Assembly (NCBI GenBank): GCA_949987565.1
Contig: OX465109.1
Location: forward strand, 10,990,509-11,054,508
Origin: Luidia sarsii
Lineage: Eukaryota > Echinodermata > Asteroidea > Paxillosida > Luidiidae
Direction of reading: 5' to 3'
DNA length: 64,000 nucleotides
Position numbers and translations under genes: made by a program. Under the pieces are notes generated by a model that saw nothing but the letters and a program-made list of their open reading frames with translations, had not been told where the DNA came from and did not search any database. Below are positions 18,940-34,800 of this stretch, piece by piece (the stretch's first letter is position 1; every line of letters starts with the position of its first letter).

Positions 18940-19170
18940 CTCAACGGACTAAGCTGCCAGTCATACAGAGGGGACGGACCGTGCAGTAGAATGAGCCGTT
19001 CAGAGAGGCGTTTGCAGGAAGCCGTTCGGAGTGGCTCAGCCAACTGCGAGCACTTGGCCGAGCGCCAGAAATTACCACAGCCGCAGGTCACTTCAGCTCC
19101 GGCCGTCCAAACTGACCGGAGACGATCAGACATAACCACTCTGCACCGGGACCTCCAAAGTCAGAGACGC
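18940..19170. other. CpG-rich, high-complexity island of unknown function
   Basis: GC- and CpG-rich stretch in otherwise AT-rich DNA, between ARF copies B and C and directly before a minisatellite. Open about 60 codons on both strands (plus-strand start MSRSERRLQEAV), but no domain is recognised. Could be an exon, a promoter or part of an unknown repeat. Confidence 0.4.
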
Positions 19171-19295
19171 CGGTGGTGATGCTACACTGTATATGCTGGG
19201 CCCTCTATATATCTGCTATATATCTGGGCACCACTATCGTCCATGTTTTTAAGTCTCTTTTCAGGCTACCACAAATCAATGTGAAGCATGAAAAC

Positions 19296-19887
19296 AAGCC
19301 GGACAGACGTCAGATTGTGCCAGGTTTGACTTTCCTTGTTAACATAGCAATTAGACGCCATCTTGTCAGACGGACGTCTGATTGTGCCAGGTTTGACTTT
19401 GCTTGTTAACATCGCAATTAGACGTCCGTCTTGTCAGACGGACGTCTGATTGTGCCAGGTTTGACTTTCCTTATTAACATAGCAATTAGACGTCCGTCTT
19501 GTCAGACAGACGTCTGATTGTGCCAGGTTTGACTTTGCTTGTTAACATAGCAATCAGACGCCATCTTGTCAGACAGATGTCTGATTGTGCCAGGTTTGAC
19601 TTTGCTTGTTAACATAGCAATCAGACGTCCGTCTTGTCAGACAGACGTCTGATTGTGCCAGGTTTGACTTTGCTTGTTAACATAGCAATCAGACGCCATC
19701 TTGTCAGACAGATGTCTGATTGTGCCAGGTTTGACTTTGCTTGTTAACATAGCAATCAGACGTCCGTCTTGTCAGACAGACGTCTGATTGTGCCAGGTTT
19801 GACTTTGCTTGTTAACATAGCAATTAGACGTCTGTCTTGTCAGACAGACGTCTGATTGTGCCAGGTTTGACTTTGCTTGTTAACATA
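19296..19887. repeat. 67/68-bp minisatellite with hairpin-forming units (9 copies)
   Basis: The motif GATTGTGCCAGGTTTGACTT recurs at spacings of 67, 68, 68, 67, 68, 67, 68 and 68 bases. Each unit contains an inverted repeat: AGACGTCTGTC - TTGTCA - GACAGACGTCT in the last one. Two alternating unit subtypes occur: AGACGTCCGTC (68 bp) and AGACGCCATC (67 bp). Lies 3' of ARF copy C. Not CRISPR: the whole unit is repeated, with no unique spacers. Confidence 0.95.
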
Positions 19888-20317
19888 GTGTACTCTTATT
19901 ATTTCATTCCACAGGTATCTATTGTTCCCGATTGTTGAGTGAGTTTTGAAAATGGCACATTATTCAAATACCTTGCTGTGGCAGTCATGGAAAGTGGCTC
20001 AGTGCAAGCGGCTTAACCTGTCATTACACTTCTTTTTTCCCCCCAACATAATTCAATAACTGTCACAGAGATGTGCTGAAAATCAAAGGAGTAGCTTAGC
20101 CAAAATCTCCTCAATGCACTCTCATATTATGAAGCAATGTGATCACCATCCCCACAAAAAATAAATGTGCATTTTCGTATCTCCACTTTTCGTATAAAAA
20201 GGCGGGGGAAAAAGTGGCCCTTTATCTACAATTTCGATTTGAATGGGGGTTCAATGTGGATTGTTTTAGATGGGTTTTCTTGACAACTTCTATCTGGTCC
20301 CCCAAACCCCTGTTCTA

Positions 20318-22805
<2,488 letters not shown>

Positions 22806-23559
22806 TCAGAATCTGGAAATCAGCTGGCAATCAAACAAAAAATTCAACTTTTCTCAGTGGACTCATGCCATGCAAATCATATTAATGCAAGGGGTGGGTT
22901 ATCTCTGAGCTGCATTTCTTAGTTTTTAAAAACAGAACTTCAAGAATCTCCTAAAATGTGGCAAAGAATCTGAAATTACATAGCAGTTGGTTGGTAGTGT
23001 AACACTTGGATTGTAGCTACATGTACCGGTAGCTTGTCTGAGTCCTACATGTACCTGTAGGTCCTGTGTGTTACTTGGTAGTGTGGCACAAAATTAATAT
23101 GACTGCAGATGAAGACCAGACTCCGGACACAAAGATTGGGTCATTGAGGTTCATTGTCAACTCAGACTAATTTTGGTGTGGGAGCTGGAAAGCAGGAGAA
23201 TAAGAAAGCTCCTCTATATGATAGTGGATGATTGCCTTTATACAAAAACAATGGGGACAGGGGTGGTTTCGGACATTACCTAAAAAGGACTTGTTTCTAT
23301 ACACTGTTGAATATTAAAAGTGAATGAAAATGAATAATTGTATTTGTACAAGGGATTAGGGCTGGAATAATGTAAATATTGATAAAGTCGGTGGTTTCAC
23401 AATTCTACTGGTACTAGACACACTTTCTTGGAATAGCGAACATACCCAGGCAGGTGACCTACAGTACACACTCCTAAGCCTAAGATGGTGGGGACACTAC
23501 TGAGTACTGGACTTGGTCTCTTGCATGTCTTGGGAGATGGACAAGTGGGGGAACTCTAC

Positions 23560-23660
23560 TGTGTGAAGGGTGACCAGAGAAAACTATGTGAAAAGTGAAG
23601 GGTGACCTGAATCAACTACATGTATGTGAAAAGTGAAGGGTGACCAGAGAAAAATGACAA
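23560..23660. repeat. Short tandem repeat GAAGGGTGACCAGAGAAAA
   Basis: Three imperfect copies of GTGAAGGGTGACC(AGAG)AAA...TATGTGAAAA in intron 1 of ARF copy C. Confidence 0.7.
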
Positions 23661-24080
23661 AATTAGGGCGTTACACAAGACTAATCTAGTGAGTGTCCTT
23701 CAGTCGATTTCAAGAAACGTTAAGACTCGTCTTACCTTGAGTAAGAAAGAGTAACTCGTCCTCTAGGACGTGTCCTCAAGATTATTAATAATATTAATTA
23801 TTATTAACAACAACGAACATCCATTGAGGTCAGAGGATTCCTCTATGGAACAACATACAACTTACAAGTTTACAACTTGTTACAATACAACAACCATGGA
23901 GCTACAGACAATTTGAATGAGTTAGAAAAGTATGTATAACTTAGTATAACTTAGTTAGTGATGTGCTGTAGCTCCATCATGCAACAACTACCGGAGTAGC
24001 AGTAACTTACAATTCATGTAACGGTAATTAGTTACAGTGAGGCCATGAAGGTACTAGGTGGTTCGGCCTGAAACCTCCGA

Positions 24081-24204
24081 ACTCGGTCCGTAACCAACTC
24101 GGACCGTGACCAACTTGGTCGCTAACCGCCTCTGGGAAAATGTGCACACAAAATTCACATATACTGCCACAGCCCATAGGGACCGAGTTGGTTACGGACT
24201 GAGT
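24081..24204. repeat. Inverted repeat, 22-bp arms
   Basis: Left arm 24081-24102 (ACTCGGTCCGTAACCAACTC...) and right arm 24183-24204 are inverse copies with a single mismatch, about 80 bases apart, in the predicted intron 1 of ARF copy C. Adjacent direct duplications of CTGAAACC(C)TCCG occur at 24068 and 24242. Possibly a small foldback element. Confidence 0.75.
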
Positions 24205-24377
24205 TGACCCATGGAGGAAGGAAAATATCCTCCATGGTTGACCTGAAACCCTCCGTGTCTCGGTGCGTTTACATGACATACAAATTACAATGTATATGCC
24301 CAGGAGAGACGAGTACACGCCCAGTTTAACTACATGTGCACGGTGGTTTATATGGATGTCACCGTTAGCACACTTAC

Positions 24378-24520
24378 CTAATGTACCTCCGGATGTCTCC
24401 TTACTTTTGTTGGAGTCTCGACCGAATCCTCGGTCCTAGCTCCCCGGTTAAAACTGGATTTCGCTCTCCGGGATTGCTCAATACACTTCACGGTATTAAA
24501 ATGAATGGCCGACAAGAAAA
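24378..24520 (-). other. Candidate 5'UTR exon of ARF copy C
   Basis: Minus strand: begins TTTTCTTGTCGGCCATTCAT and ends ATTAG|GTAAGTG (GT 24377-24376), a strong donor. About 143 nt, comparable with copies A (148) and B (164). A plausible acceptor for the coding exon is TGATTTCCAG (AG 22814-22813), giving a short leader before the ATG at 22793. Inferred. Confidence 0.55.
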
Positions 24521-24576
24521 TATTCAGAGCGTTTCAATAGAGGGCGCTATCTTCTTCGGCCATTAATCTCACGTCT
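24503..24576. promoter_or_regulatory. Candidate ARF copy C promoter with back-to-back core motifs
   Basis: The minus-strand core TTTTCTTGTCGGCCATTC (24520-24503) is mirrored on the plus strand by ATCTTCTTCGGCCATTAA (24549-24566). A CRE-like TCACGTCT lies at 24569-24576. No CCAAT box is seen. Two opposed initiator-like motifs suggest divergent transcription toward the integrin side; inferred. Confidence 0.4.
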
Positions 24577-24646
24577 ATCACTAGTTCTATGGATGATCAT
24601 TATTTTTCTCTATCATCTCACATGCATTCAGTAAAGGCCTAGTACG

Positions 24647-24671
24647 TAGTAGTAGTAGTAGTAGTAGTAGT
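24647..24671. repeat. (AGT)n microsatellite
   Basis: Eight uninterrupted AGT units between ARF copy C and the integrin gene. Confidence 0.95.
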
Positions 24672-25379
24672 GTGGTTCAAAATTAAAAGTAATAATAATA
24701 ATACATTTAATTGCCAAAAATTAATGTGATACATTATATTTAGTCAACACTATATTTCTCCAACTACACAAACATTGGCGACAATTTTATTTTATTTTTG
24801 GCTCACATTCAAATAAACTTTGTCTTTAATTTCCAAAAAGGAAATGGAAAGGATTCCCAGAGTTCAGAAACTCAATTAATTGAAGAAAAATAATAATAGA
24901 GAATTGCTTTGGAAACAGAAGTTCAAAAATAATGCCGAACAAATCATCTAAGATTCATATCAAGTTCAATTTTGGGTATAAAGATTATCTGGCCGGCTTT
25001 TAAGATGCGATTCCCTGAAATAGACACACCGCCATCTTGTCTTACGAAATTCGTCGGGGCATTCCTAAGTTAAGACTAGACGGATAACCGCATCCCTTAT
25101 ACTATAATCAGTCCAGTCTTCCTTCTCGGAATGAATTCCTCATCCTCATCATGTCATCGCCGCATGAGATTTCCTCACACTAAAACTATGCAAGGCCGCC
25201 TCCGCTCTAAATTATGAAAATCCAATTAAATCGTGTGCTCAAAAGGGCGTCACTAACCACACAAAAAAATCATCCCACTAACTTGGGGGCAATTTTTTTT
25301 TCTTTCTTTTTTTCTCCTTTCTCTCTTCATCGTCATTCAAAATTGTTTTGGGGGGTCGGTGACATTGTGGAATGAAACC

Positions 25380-25781
25380 CCCGTGACCAATGTGTAGTCG
25401 CCCAGGAATGCCGATGCTCTTCGTGTTTACACGGACGCTTGCATTTTCTCGAACGGTGGGCGCCATATCAAGGCCGAGGGTGGAACCGGCGCGCACAACA
25501 GAAACTCCCCCACACATGCCGACGAGTCGTACCTTTCACTCGCTGGAAGGGCGTGCATTGAATGACCTGCCACAACCGCATGTGTGTACTGTTTAGTGCG
25601 GTTTACTGGGGCACGTCGTCTACTGTAGTCTTCATTGTCCGCACAAAAACCGTGCAATCGACTCCCCTCTCGGCCGGTAATCACAGACGAGCCGATCTCA
25701 TGATCTCCCAGTTTGGAGCCCAAGGAGAGTTATAGACCAGTACTAAAGACAGTTTTTGTTTTATTATCGACTGATCGGACC
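25380..25781 (+). promoter_or_regulatory. CpG-rich 5' region of the integrin beta gene
   Basis: CpG density rises sharply from about 25400 to the ATG (for example ACGGTGGGCGCC, GGCGCGCACAAC). No TATA box is evident. Start site and 5'UTR limits cannot be fixed from sequence. Short frames on both strands have no recognisable similarity. Confidence 0.45.
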
Positions 25782-25875
25782 ATGGAGATTCGGATCGCCG
25801 CCTTAGCCTCTGTGATTTGGTGTGTAACGTTAGCAACATGTTGGGCACAGAAGTCGAAGGAGCCTTTAGCACCTG
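25782..25875 (+). CDS. ITGB: Integrin beta exon 1: start and signal peptide
   Basis: ATG in strong context (GACCATGG). [20 protein letters not shown] followed by WA|QKSKEP is a hydrophobic signal peptide with likely cleavage after Ala22. Ends CCTG|GTATGT, phase 1. Splices over 15.2 kb to exon 2. Confidence 0.88.
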
Positions 25876-28800
25876 GTATGTAACCAACACCATTTTTCAC
25901 AATATACTTTGTTTTTTGAACCCGCATTTACGTTGACCAGTTACGGTATGAGGTGATTCATCGCTTTAGCATTTATTTGATTTTTATGATGAACGCGATA
26001 AAATCGAGGCTGTAAAGCTTTCCTGCTGGCGAGTTATTGTTTTTTTCTTCAAATACCGCTCTGCAAGATTTCTTATAATGAAGATTTCTTGTGAATGTTA
26101 AGTGAAGATTTTGGATAGTTCACTACTCAGTACTCTACTCTCTTCAGTCTAGTCTCTGATCTTATCCAAGAATGACAGGTCAGGAACGCACTGTTGCGTT
26201 ACAGTGTTACTGTTAGTTACCCAGCAGGACAGGGGATCTCATTTGATTAAAAACGAGATAGGGACTACCAAGTAGAGAAAGTACCATGTGACTAGTACCA
26301 AGTAGGTTTAGCTCTTATTATAACTCAGTTGTAAGTGAAATGTCACTTTGGTTATGTGCTAGTGCTACATACTTTGCTGGTACTGTGGTAGTGCTGCCAA
26401 GTTTTTGCAGTAACAAACAACCAGTGCACAAACAACCAGTACTTCTATTACTTAGTATTAACTATTATTAGTATTACTAAGTAGTAGTACTAGCCTGTGT
26501 ACATGTACTTTACATTGTAAGATTAGAAGAAAAGACTTCAGCTAAACCCACAATAGACCACCTACATACAATGTACACGTACATTACAATTTACACCATA
26601 ACACATAATAACTACAAGTACAAGTACGGTATTAACTATTATTGTACTGTAGACAATCTGACACAACCACTTGCTGAAAAAATGCCTATAAGTATAAAGT
26701 ACACCGATACAGTTTTCAAATCATGAATTTGTGACATGTCTGGGTCACAGTGTGTCAACTGAGACACTTACCGGTACTCGGTAGTAGTACATATGTACAA
26801 AGTCATGTACGTGGCTGTATACAATAAATTTATACAGGTCTACATGTAATTGTGTGTATGTAATATTGTACTTGTAATGTGCCAGACAATAGCTATTGTG
26901 TAAATGTCTACACCAAAATACCAATAGTCGTAGGTGGTCTATTGTGGATTTAGGTTTCCACCTGTTGTTATGATGTAGGTGTTACTACTACTAGACTGAA
27001 ATCTCTCCAGAGCCAAAACTTCTAAAAAAGTTCTCTAAATTGGCTGCAAATGGTCAGGCCTTTTCAGTTTTCGTGACTAAACATTTGCCTTTGCGAAAGT
27101 GCCTACTGAAGACAAGTTGAAACATGGTTTGTCATTATGACATTACACTTTTACAGGTCATTCCATTTCTTGTCTCTTAAAATTTTCTGACTGCTCTTAA
27201 GTTAAGATTGAATTTGGATGGCCCAGAATTTCCATCCATGCATTGATGCAAGACCTTTCTATGCCTTTGAGAATGGTCATGCTAGGATCGAAGCTTCAAG
27301 CCCTCTTAAAAAAAAGGACTTTCATTTTGATCACAGAAGTCAATAGGCCCTAAGCATTTTGCAACACATTTGTATTGACTCTCAAAATTTAGTGGGCCTG
27401 ACGTTTGAGAAAGGTCCTGCTAGGATCGAAACGTCAGGCCCACTCAATTTTGAGATTTGCATAATTTTGGTAATTTTAGTCAGTTAGCAGTTTGTAACAT
27501 TTTTGTATGTCACATTTGTATCACTTTTAAATGAATCAACTGGAAATTCATTAGGCGCACCCTTTTTAAAGAGATGAAATAAAAAGCTCAATTGATACTT
27601 TTCAGTTAGAGAAATCTGGGTGTTTAATTTATGTGTCCCCCTTTAAATTTAAAAGTTTGTTTGAGTGTTATTCCAAGGATTGAATGCGAAATTGAATACC
27701 TTGGTTGGTCTACTGCAGACTGAGATGCCTTTAGTGTTTACACTAGGGTCATCTTGGGGCATCTGCTGGTACCCTGCGTCATTTGACAGCTATATAAATA
27801 CACCTCCTGTGTTTTATTATTTTGTTGGGTTTTTTTTGGGGGGGGGCAGGGAGAGCTGGAAATTTACAGGAAACCTGACCGGGCAGGAAATTCCAACAGT
27901 GTTACAAGTCAAAACAAAGAAATTTCAGGGTAACCAGTAGCTGTGGAGATACTCTTGAAAGGAACTGGGAGCCAGACATTTTTGATCCTAGCAAAGCAAA
28001 CTGCAGGTCCATTCTCATAAGGGCTGGACAGTTTGTATCTGAGCAGGACCATTCAAAGGAGATTTATTTTGAAACAGAAAGAAGAAGTGCCTTTGTTTTT
28101 AGTGAGATGTTTTGGATAATGGATAATGTATTTTCGTTCTGCCTGGGACCCTGGGTTGGATTTCACAAACCTTTAGGATCCATCGTAACTCAACTTTATA
28201 TACATGTATAAGTTAACTTGTATGGTTTCTGTACATGTATTGCTTATTAAATTGTCTTACTATTGCAGTATAATATTGGTCATGATTTACTCTTCGGTGT
28301 GGTGGTGATATCGACCACAAGCCTTGTAAGTGCCAAATTAAGGTTGTTTTGCACTCTGCAAGGCGCTTAGCTTGTAATTAAAAACTGCCATTTTTTTTAC
28401 TGAGTTGCGTGTTTACTGTAACACTGTACTGCAAAAAAATCAATAAATACTGGTGTGGGCCAGAGGCAGAAATTAATTTCGCTTTGATGCTCACTATGAA
28501 CTGTGTTATGCTGGGCCTATTGATTGGTCTGTTGTTTGGTTCATTCACCAAGCTTGCTTGGTCGGTCAAGCGATCACACCTGAGTTGAGGAGGTAGAACA
28601 CTTGGGATGGCTAATGAATGCATTGTACGCCCACTAGTACAAGTGATACATGTACATGTACATGTACAATGTACATTTACAATGTACATGTACAATGTAC
28701 ATGTACTGTACATGTACATGTACATGTACATGTACTTCACTGGGCACAATCAATGAACTGAACATACATATGTATGCAATGAAATTTAGTGAACGCCTAC

Positions 28801-31800
28801 GGGTACATGTACACATGTACATTTGTTACCACACACTCACATAGTACTGTACATGTACAATTTACAATTGTACTAACGTGTGTACAATGTACATGTACAT
28901 GTACCATATCCCATGTACATGTACACATGTACTGTACAATGTCATGTACATGTAATTAATGTATCATTAATTTTGCACAGCACTGTACAATGTACATGTA
29001 TACCATGTACATGTGTATGTATACATACATGTATATGTACACATGTATGTAGTATGTACATGTACAATTGTACATGTTGTTTGTGTACATGTACAATGTG
29101 TGTACATGTATGTATCGTGTACAAGTGCTGTGCACCATGTACAGTGTAGTAGTGTTCACATTTGACTTTAGGGCAACATTGTTGCAAGTCCATCGTGTTC
29201 AAGAGCACGAGACATTCTGTCTGCACCTTGCAACTGTACATGTACATGTACGCCTGTACATTGTACCAGTAGATAGTCTCCATTATGATGTACTTGTACT
29301 GTACATGTACATGTACTGTACATGTACATGTACCTAATATTGTCCTATTCCCATGCTGTGCCTTTGATTAAATCAGTCAGTGAAATGCAGGTTCCCCCCT
29401 GCAGCTACCTGATTCCCCAACTGATGAGCAGTTGACACGGGAAAGGGTGGGGGAGGGATGGGGGAGAGAAAATATCACGAAGCCAATAGCAGATGGTGCA
29501 CTGCGACCCCGATGACGGCGGCTGCTGAACCAATGGTTTTGACAGCAGCATGTCCAGTAACCCGAGCGTGGAAGTTCCTCCGTCGCCGCGGGATACAGCC
29601 GGCCCCCTGTATGGGCACCTCCCTTGAACTACTGTATCCTAGGCTGTGGTTATTTAAAGACATCAGGGAGGTTACATACTGTACATGTACTGTACCAGTG
29701 TGTATCTTGCATAGAATGTATGCATGGACGTGTCATACCGGTACTGTACATGTACATGTATAGTGTACACGTGTACATACAGTTACGGTACATGTACAAT
29801 GTACGTAAAGTATGTACACTACACGCGTACCGGTACATGTACGTGTATGTACACTGTACATGTACATGTGTTACATGTACTGTACATGTACATGCAGTAT
29901 GTACCCGGTACGAGTCATGTACATGTACATTAGATGACCAAAAATTATAGGCCTAAAACCTCAAAAGTACATTACAATACCTGTATACATACCGGTAGCG
30001 GTACATCATTACACATGGGTTGACATTTTGCATTTAGCACTGGGACCTTTCTCGTTGGGAGAATGACTTTGAGAAAGGTCCTGCAAATGCAAGTGCAAGG
30101 ATTGATAAATTGCAGAAATACAGGTCATTAACAGGTGTACATAATGTATGTATTCATGTATGTACATGTAAGTTCCAGCTGGGATTGAAACATCAAGCCA
30201 GTTTTGGAATGTCTCTGCTAGGGTCAATGTGCCAGACCCTCTAAACTTTTGAAGGTGCAAAAAGAGTTTTGAAAGAAAAGTTTGACTAGACCAGGACTTA
30301 AACTGAAGCCAAGACCAAGGGCTGGATACATACATGTACACTTTGTACAGTACAGTCACTACAGTGTACATGTACATGTAGATGTAGCTCAGATGGTAAG
30401 AGAGCTCGTACACAAAACCAGAGGTCTCAGCTTCCAGTCTTCTTTTTCAATTTGTTTTTAAAAAAACACAGTACACCAATATTCTCTTCATACCAGTGTG
30501 ATTGCCCTTTGGAATCAATATGAGTTAATGTACTGTACATGTACATGTACATTGTACATGAACAGTACATGTACATGAATGTGAAGTGTCTCTCTCAAAG
30601 AAGAGGTGTGGTTCTGTGAGAACTGGTGAGTGAAAACTCAGCATTTCGCTCTGTGCCTAAATGACCCCAACAATGATCTGATTTGAAGTTGACGAGTGAT
30701 TTCACTCAGATGAGCCACAAGAGGGCACTAAAGTACTCTGAAGTTTTGAGTACAAGCATTTATCGATTCATCCCGGCATTTATAGGGAATGCATTCTTGC
30801 ATGTAAGTCCCAGGCCCTGAAATCACAGCTCCTCCTGAAATGGAGTTTCGTTCTCACACTCAAGGGGGGCAACCTGAAACCAGTGTGAATATAAATCAGG
30901 CAGAGTTGCCTTGTTGCCATCAGATTGTCAACGTGTATTCTACACTAACAGTATGAGCAATGTGAGCAACCACTAGAGCCCCCAAACTGCCAGTTTTGTC
31001 CGTTTTCATTTTTGAAAAGGACCCGGTGGGCGGTGTTGCCATCCTGGCATGATGGTCCTTCCAGGATGGAAACTTCAAGTCCTCTAAATTTTGTTTTTTA
31101 AGTATGTCTTTTTGTGTCATTTGGGACATTTGTGTCAGTCAGAGAGTTTTGTATTTGTTTTATTTCTAAACAGTTGCCCATCGAATGCTCTTGAATTTGA
31201 GACATTTTTTAATGTATTTAGGCCTATGTACTGTACATGTATAGATCTGTCCATGTGCATACAGTTTGTACTGTATGTAGAACTATGTACAGTGTAAATG
31301 TGTATGTACAATGTACATGTGTATGTACACGTGTACTACATTGTAGTCCTAATGTGTACATGTACACGTGTACATGTACTCAGTACATTGTAGCCCCCTG
31401 CCAACCCTTTATGAGTTTACCAAGTACAGTACAATGTACCGGAAAGCCACAAGCACCAATTTTAATTCTTCCGAACATTTTTCACCTTGTTTACATGTAA
31501 TAACACAAAGCTCACTCCCACCTTAGAGCCTAGATGCTCCCACAAAGAGATGGGGTAGGGCTATACAGTCAAAACACATGGTACATGTACAGTAAACTTG
31601 TACTATATGTACATGTATGTATGTACATGTACAGTACATGTACATGTTCAAACTTTATGTACATGTAACTTACACAAAAGGAAACCTCCCAAGTATTAGC
31701 AGATAAGGTTGGTCCCTTTTTATTTCATCTTCTCCCCAGTTCACAACTTCACACCCTCCAATCTTCCCTCAAATCTCCACCCCAAGGTCATCCTGTGGTG

Positions 31801-34800
31801 GGTTGAGTACTGGCACTGCCCTGATTATGGTACTGTAGTAGTAGACTTGTATGTTTGCCTGACCTCAGCGTGACCTTAGCCATCAGAGGGTGAAATGGTG
31901 CAAACACAGGGAATTGTCTGGGCTGTAAGAACAGGAAATGGGGCCAGGTTTTGTTGGAGGGGGTGGAGAAAATTTCTGCTACATGTAGGATCAATATGCA
32001 CATCACTCAGGCCCTCCTAATGTTTGGTCATTTTAGTCAGTATGCATTTTGCAATGATTTATTTTGGCATGTTACATGTAGTTGTTACTTGTACTTGTAC
32101 ACAATGTACATGTACATGTAAATATTTAGATCTTTCATACACTTGTCATTGTTCTGCCGGTTCCTGTTGCAAAGTGACTTCTAAATGTACATGTACTTTA
32201 AGTGTTTGCTTGACATGCAGTATAATGCTGTGTGGATGTTGATTTTCATCACCTGAATAAAGTGAATAATTGTGAAAAACATTGTACAGGTGTCTACGGT
32301 GTCTACTGTGTGCATTGTTTACAATATAAATTTGAATGGCAGATCAAAGTGCTACATTGTACATGTACTTTCCATGTGTACAAATACAGTACGTAAACAT
32401 GTACATTTGTACATGTTGATAATTTGATATACATGTTAAGTCTCCAGACTCTATTGAATCTCCTTTCAATTTGCATAATTTTATTTTTTTGCTTTTAATT
32501 ACTTACATGTGCATGTACTATACTGTATGTACATGTACATGTACATGTACAGTGCTGACAGTAGTTTATGCACAAAAACTTTGATAAGAGAACCTTTTCC
32601 ATACTGTACATGTACAGTACATGTGTTGTACATGTACATGGACGTACACATGCATCATAACCTGTTTTGATCTCATTCTGAAATGAAGAAGTTCTGTCTA
32701 GTCACACCCATCTCATAATTACTATATTGGCCTACAGGCTACATTCTCATACACTGTACATGTGCATAGCACATTTCATGTTGACGTATGCAATTGTACA
32801 GTATTCCAAGTATTAAAATTCATTTATTTAAATTGAGAACTGCAGTACTGTACATGTACATGTACATGTACCACTCCAGACTTGCCAGTGACCCAGTGCC
32901 CATACGTACATGTACACATGTACATGTACATGTACCGTACACATACATGTACTTGTACATTTTCCCTCCATAAGCCATTTTGTAGTCCCGATTATTATTT
33001 CAAGTGATGGAGATGTCATCCCCAGACAGCCACAGCCTGTGTACAGGGTGGTATTAGTAATGCATCGTGGCCACACAGTGATTCACACCGACAGCGCGTC
33101 TGCCCTGTGTAACAGCCCTATCACAACCCACTGCACACTGCAGAACCAATAGGCCCTCCAATAACCACGACCTGAACCATGCAGTCGGTGCGGAACTGGC
33201 AGCAACCTCTCCTATCAACCGGGCAATGAGCAACGGCCACAAAACGGCCGCAAAAGAGAACCCCAAAAAGTCATAACGCAGATGCCTACAGTGCATGTAC
33301 AGTACATGAACATGTACAAAAATGTACATGTACCGGTACATGTACCGGTACATGTACACATGTGTATGATCTACATTGTATGTACAGTGTACATGTACAT
33401 GATGTACATGTACTGTAGGCCTACATGTTGTACTGTACATGTTCCGGTACATGTGTACATTACATGTATTGTTGTGAACTTGTGATGTACAAATAGTGAC
33501 TGTACCATACCACACTGTATAACATGTACAGTACAAGTAGTACACTGCACGATGCATGTTGTACATGTACATGTACATGTACACACTGTACATGTACAGT
33601 ACATTGGGTACATGTGTTCATGTACTTCATACGTTGTAGTGTGTGTGTGCACTGTGCAGTGACCACATGGATGAGACATACCCCATAGTGCCATACTGTA
33701 CTGGTACTCAGTGTACAGATGCTTGGAGAGTCCCATCCAGCAATGTGTGCCTTGGCGTTGATAGGTTTACCTTATAAGGACCCTACTCCAGCCTGCCTGG
33801 ACTTGTGCGTGTTACTATACAGTTGTACAGTACGAGCAGCCCAGTACTAGTGCCAGTAGTAGTGCACATGTACATGTACGTGGATTATTATTGCACACAA
33901 ACAAATAAGGATGACCCCCCTCCCTGCCTCTCTCCCAGGTTGATGAATTACAGTGCTGATCAGAAATGAGCATCCCTAGCAATTGAATTAGGGATAAATT
34001 GGATGGCGGGAGGGAGGGGATGGGTTTGAGCTTCTTGTGCGGGGGCATCGTGAGAGGATAATGATGCTAGTGCATGCGCAGTGGCTTAAATATTAATCCT
34101 TGAGGGATCTTAATTTGTCTTTTTTTCATGGGCATATTACACGGGCCATTGAGTTGCTGCTTGCTGCAGCATTGAAATAAGATAGTGGGGTTTTTCGGGG
34201 CACTGTCTGTACACGTATGCACTCTACCAGTGAAATGAACAGCCTCTGGATAGTTAATGGAATGGTATTTACATGTAGCTGTGTACACAAGCGGGAGCTA
34301 AATATTAATCTTTTAAGGTGTTGGTTTTACTGATGAGCACAGATGGGGATGGTGCCATTGAATTAGTGCCAAATCATTAGGTTCTGTACAGTACATGTAC
34401 AGTAGGCTACCGGTACATGTACATTACTATTATGTTTTGTACAATATCATAGTACACTTACACTGCATGAAGCACACTGCAAGTCCAACGGCTTCTTTTT
34501 GTTAATTTTCAATGTATTGTACATGTACATGTACAGTATTTATGGGTAACCCATTGTAAGTTTTGATACCGGTGCATGTAGGTCATAGTTTCTGCGTATC
34601 GCTTATCATCTTGCAATTGATGGTAGTTTGGTACATGTACAATACAGTATGTACATGTGTACATGTACAAATGTACTGTAAGTGTAAGTTACATGTACGA
34701 TGGCTTCGATGAAATGTACCTTAGAGTATACACACAATGTACATGTATAATGTACCGTATGTACACGTATACATGTACAGTATACAGTACAGTACATGTA

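Noticed and set aside
19296..19887. CRISPR-like regular repeats
   Set aside because: Eukaryotic DNA; the whole 67/68-bp unit is repeated, without unique spacers, and no cas genes.
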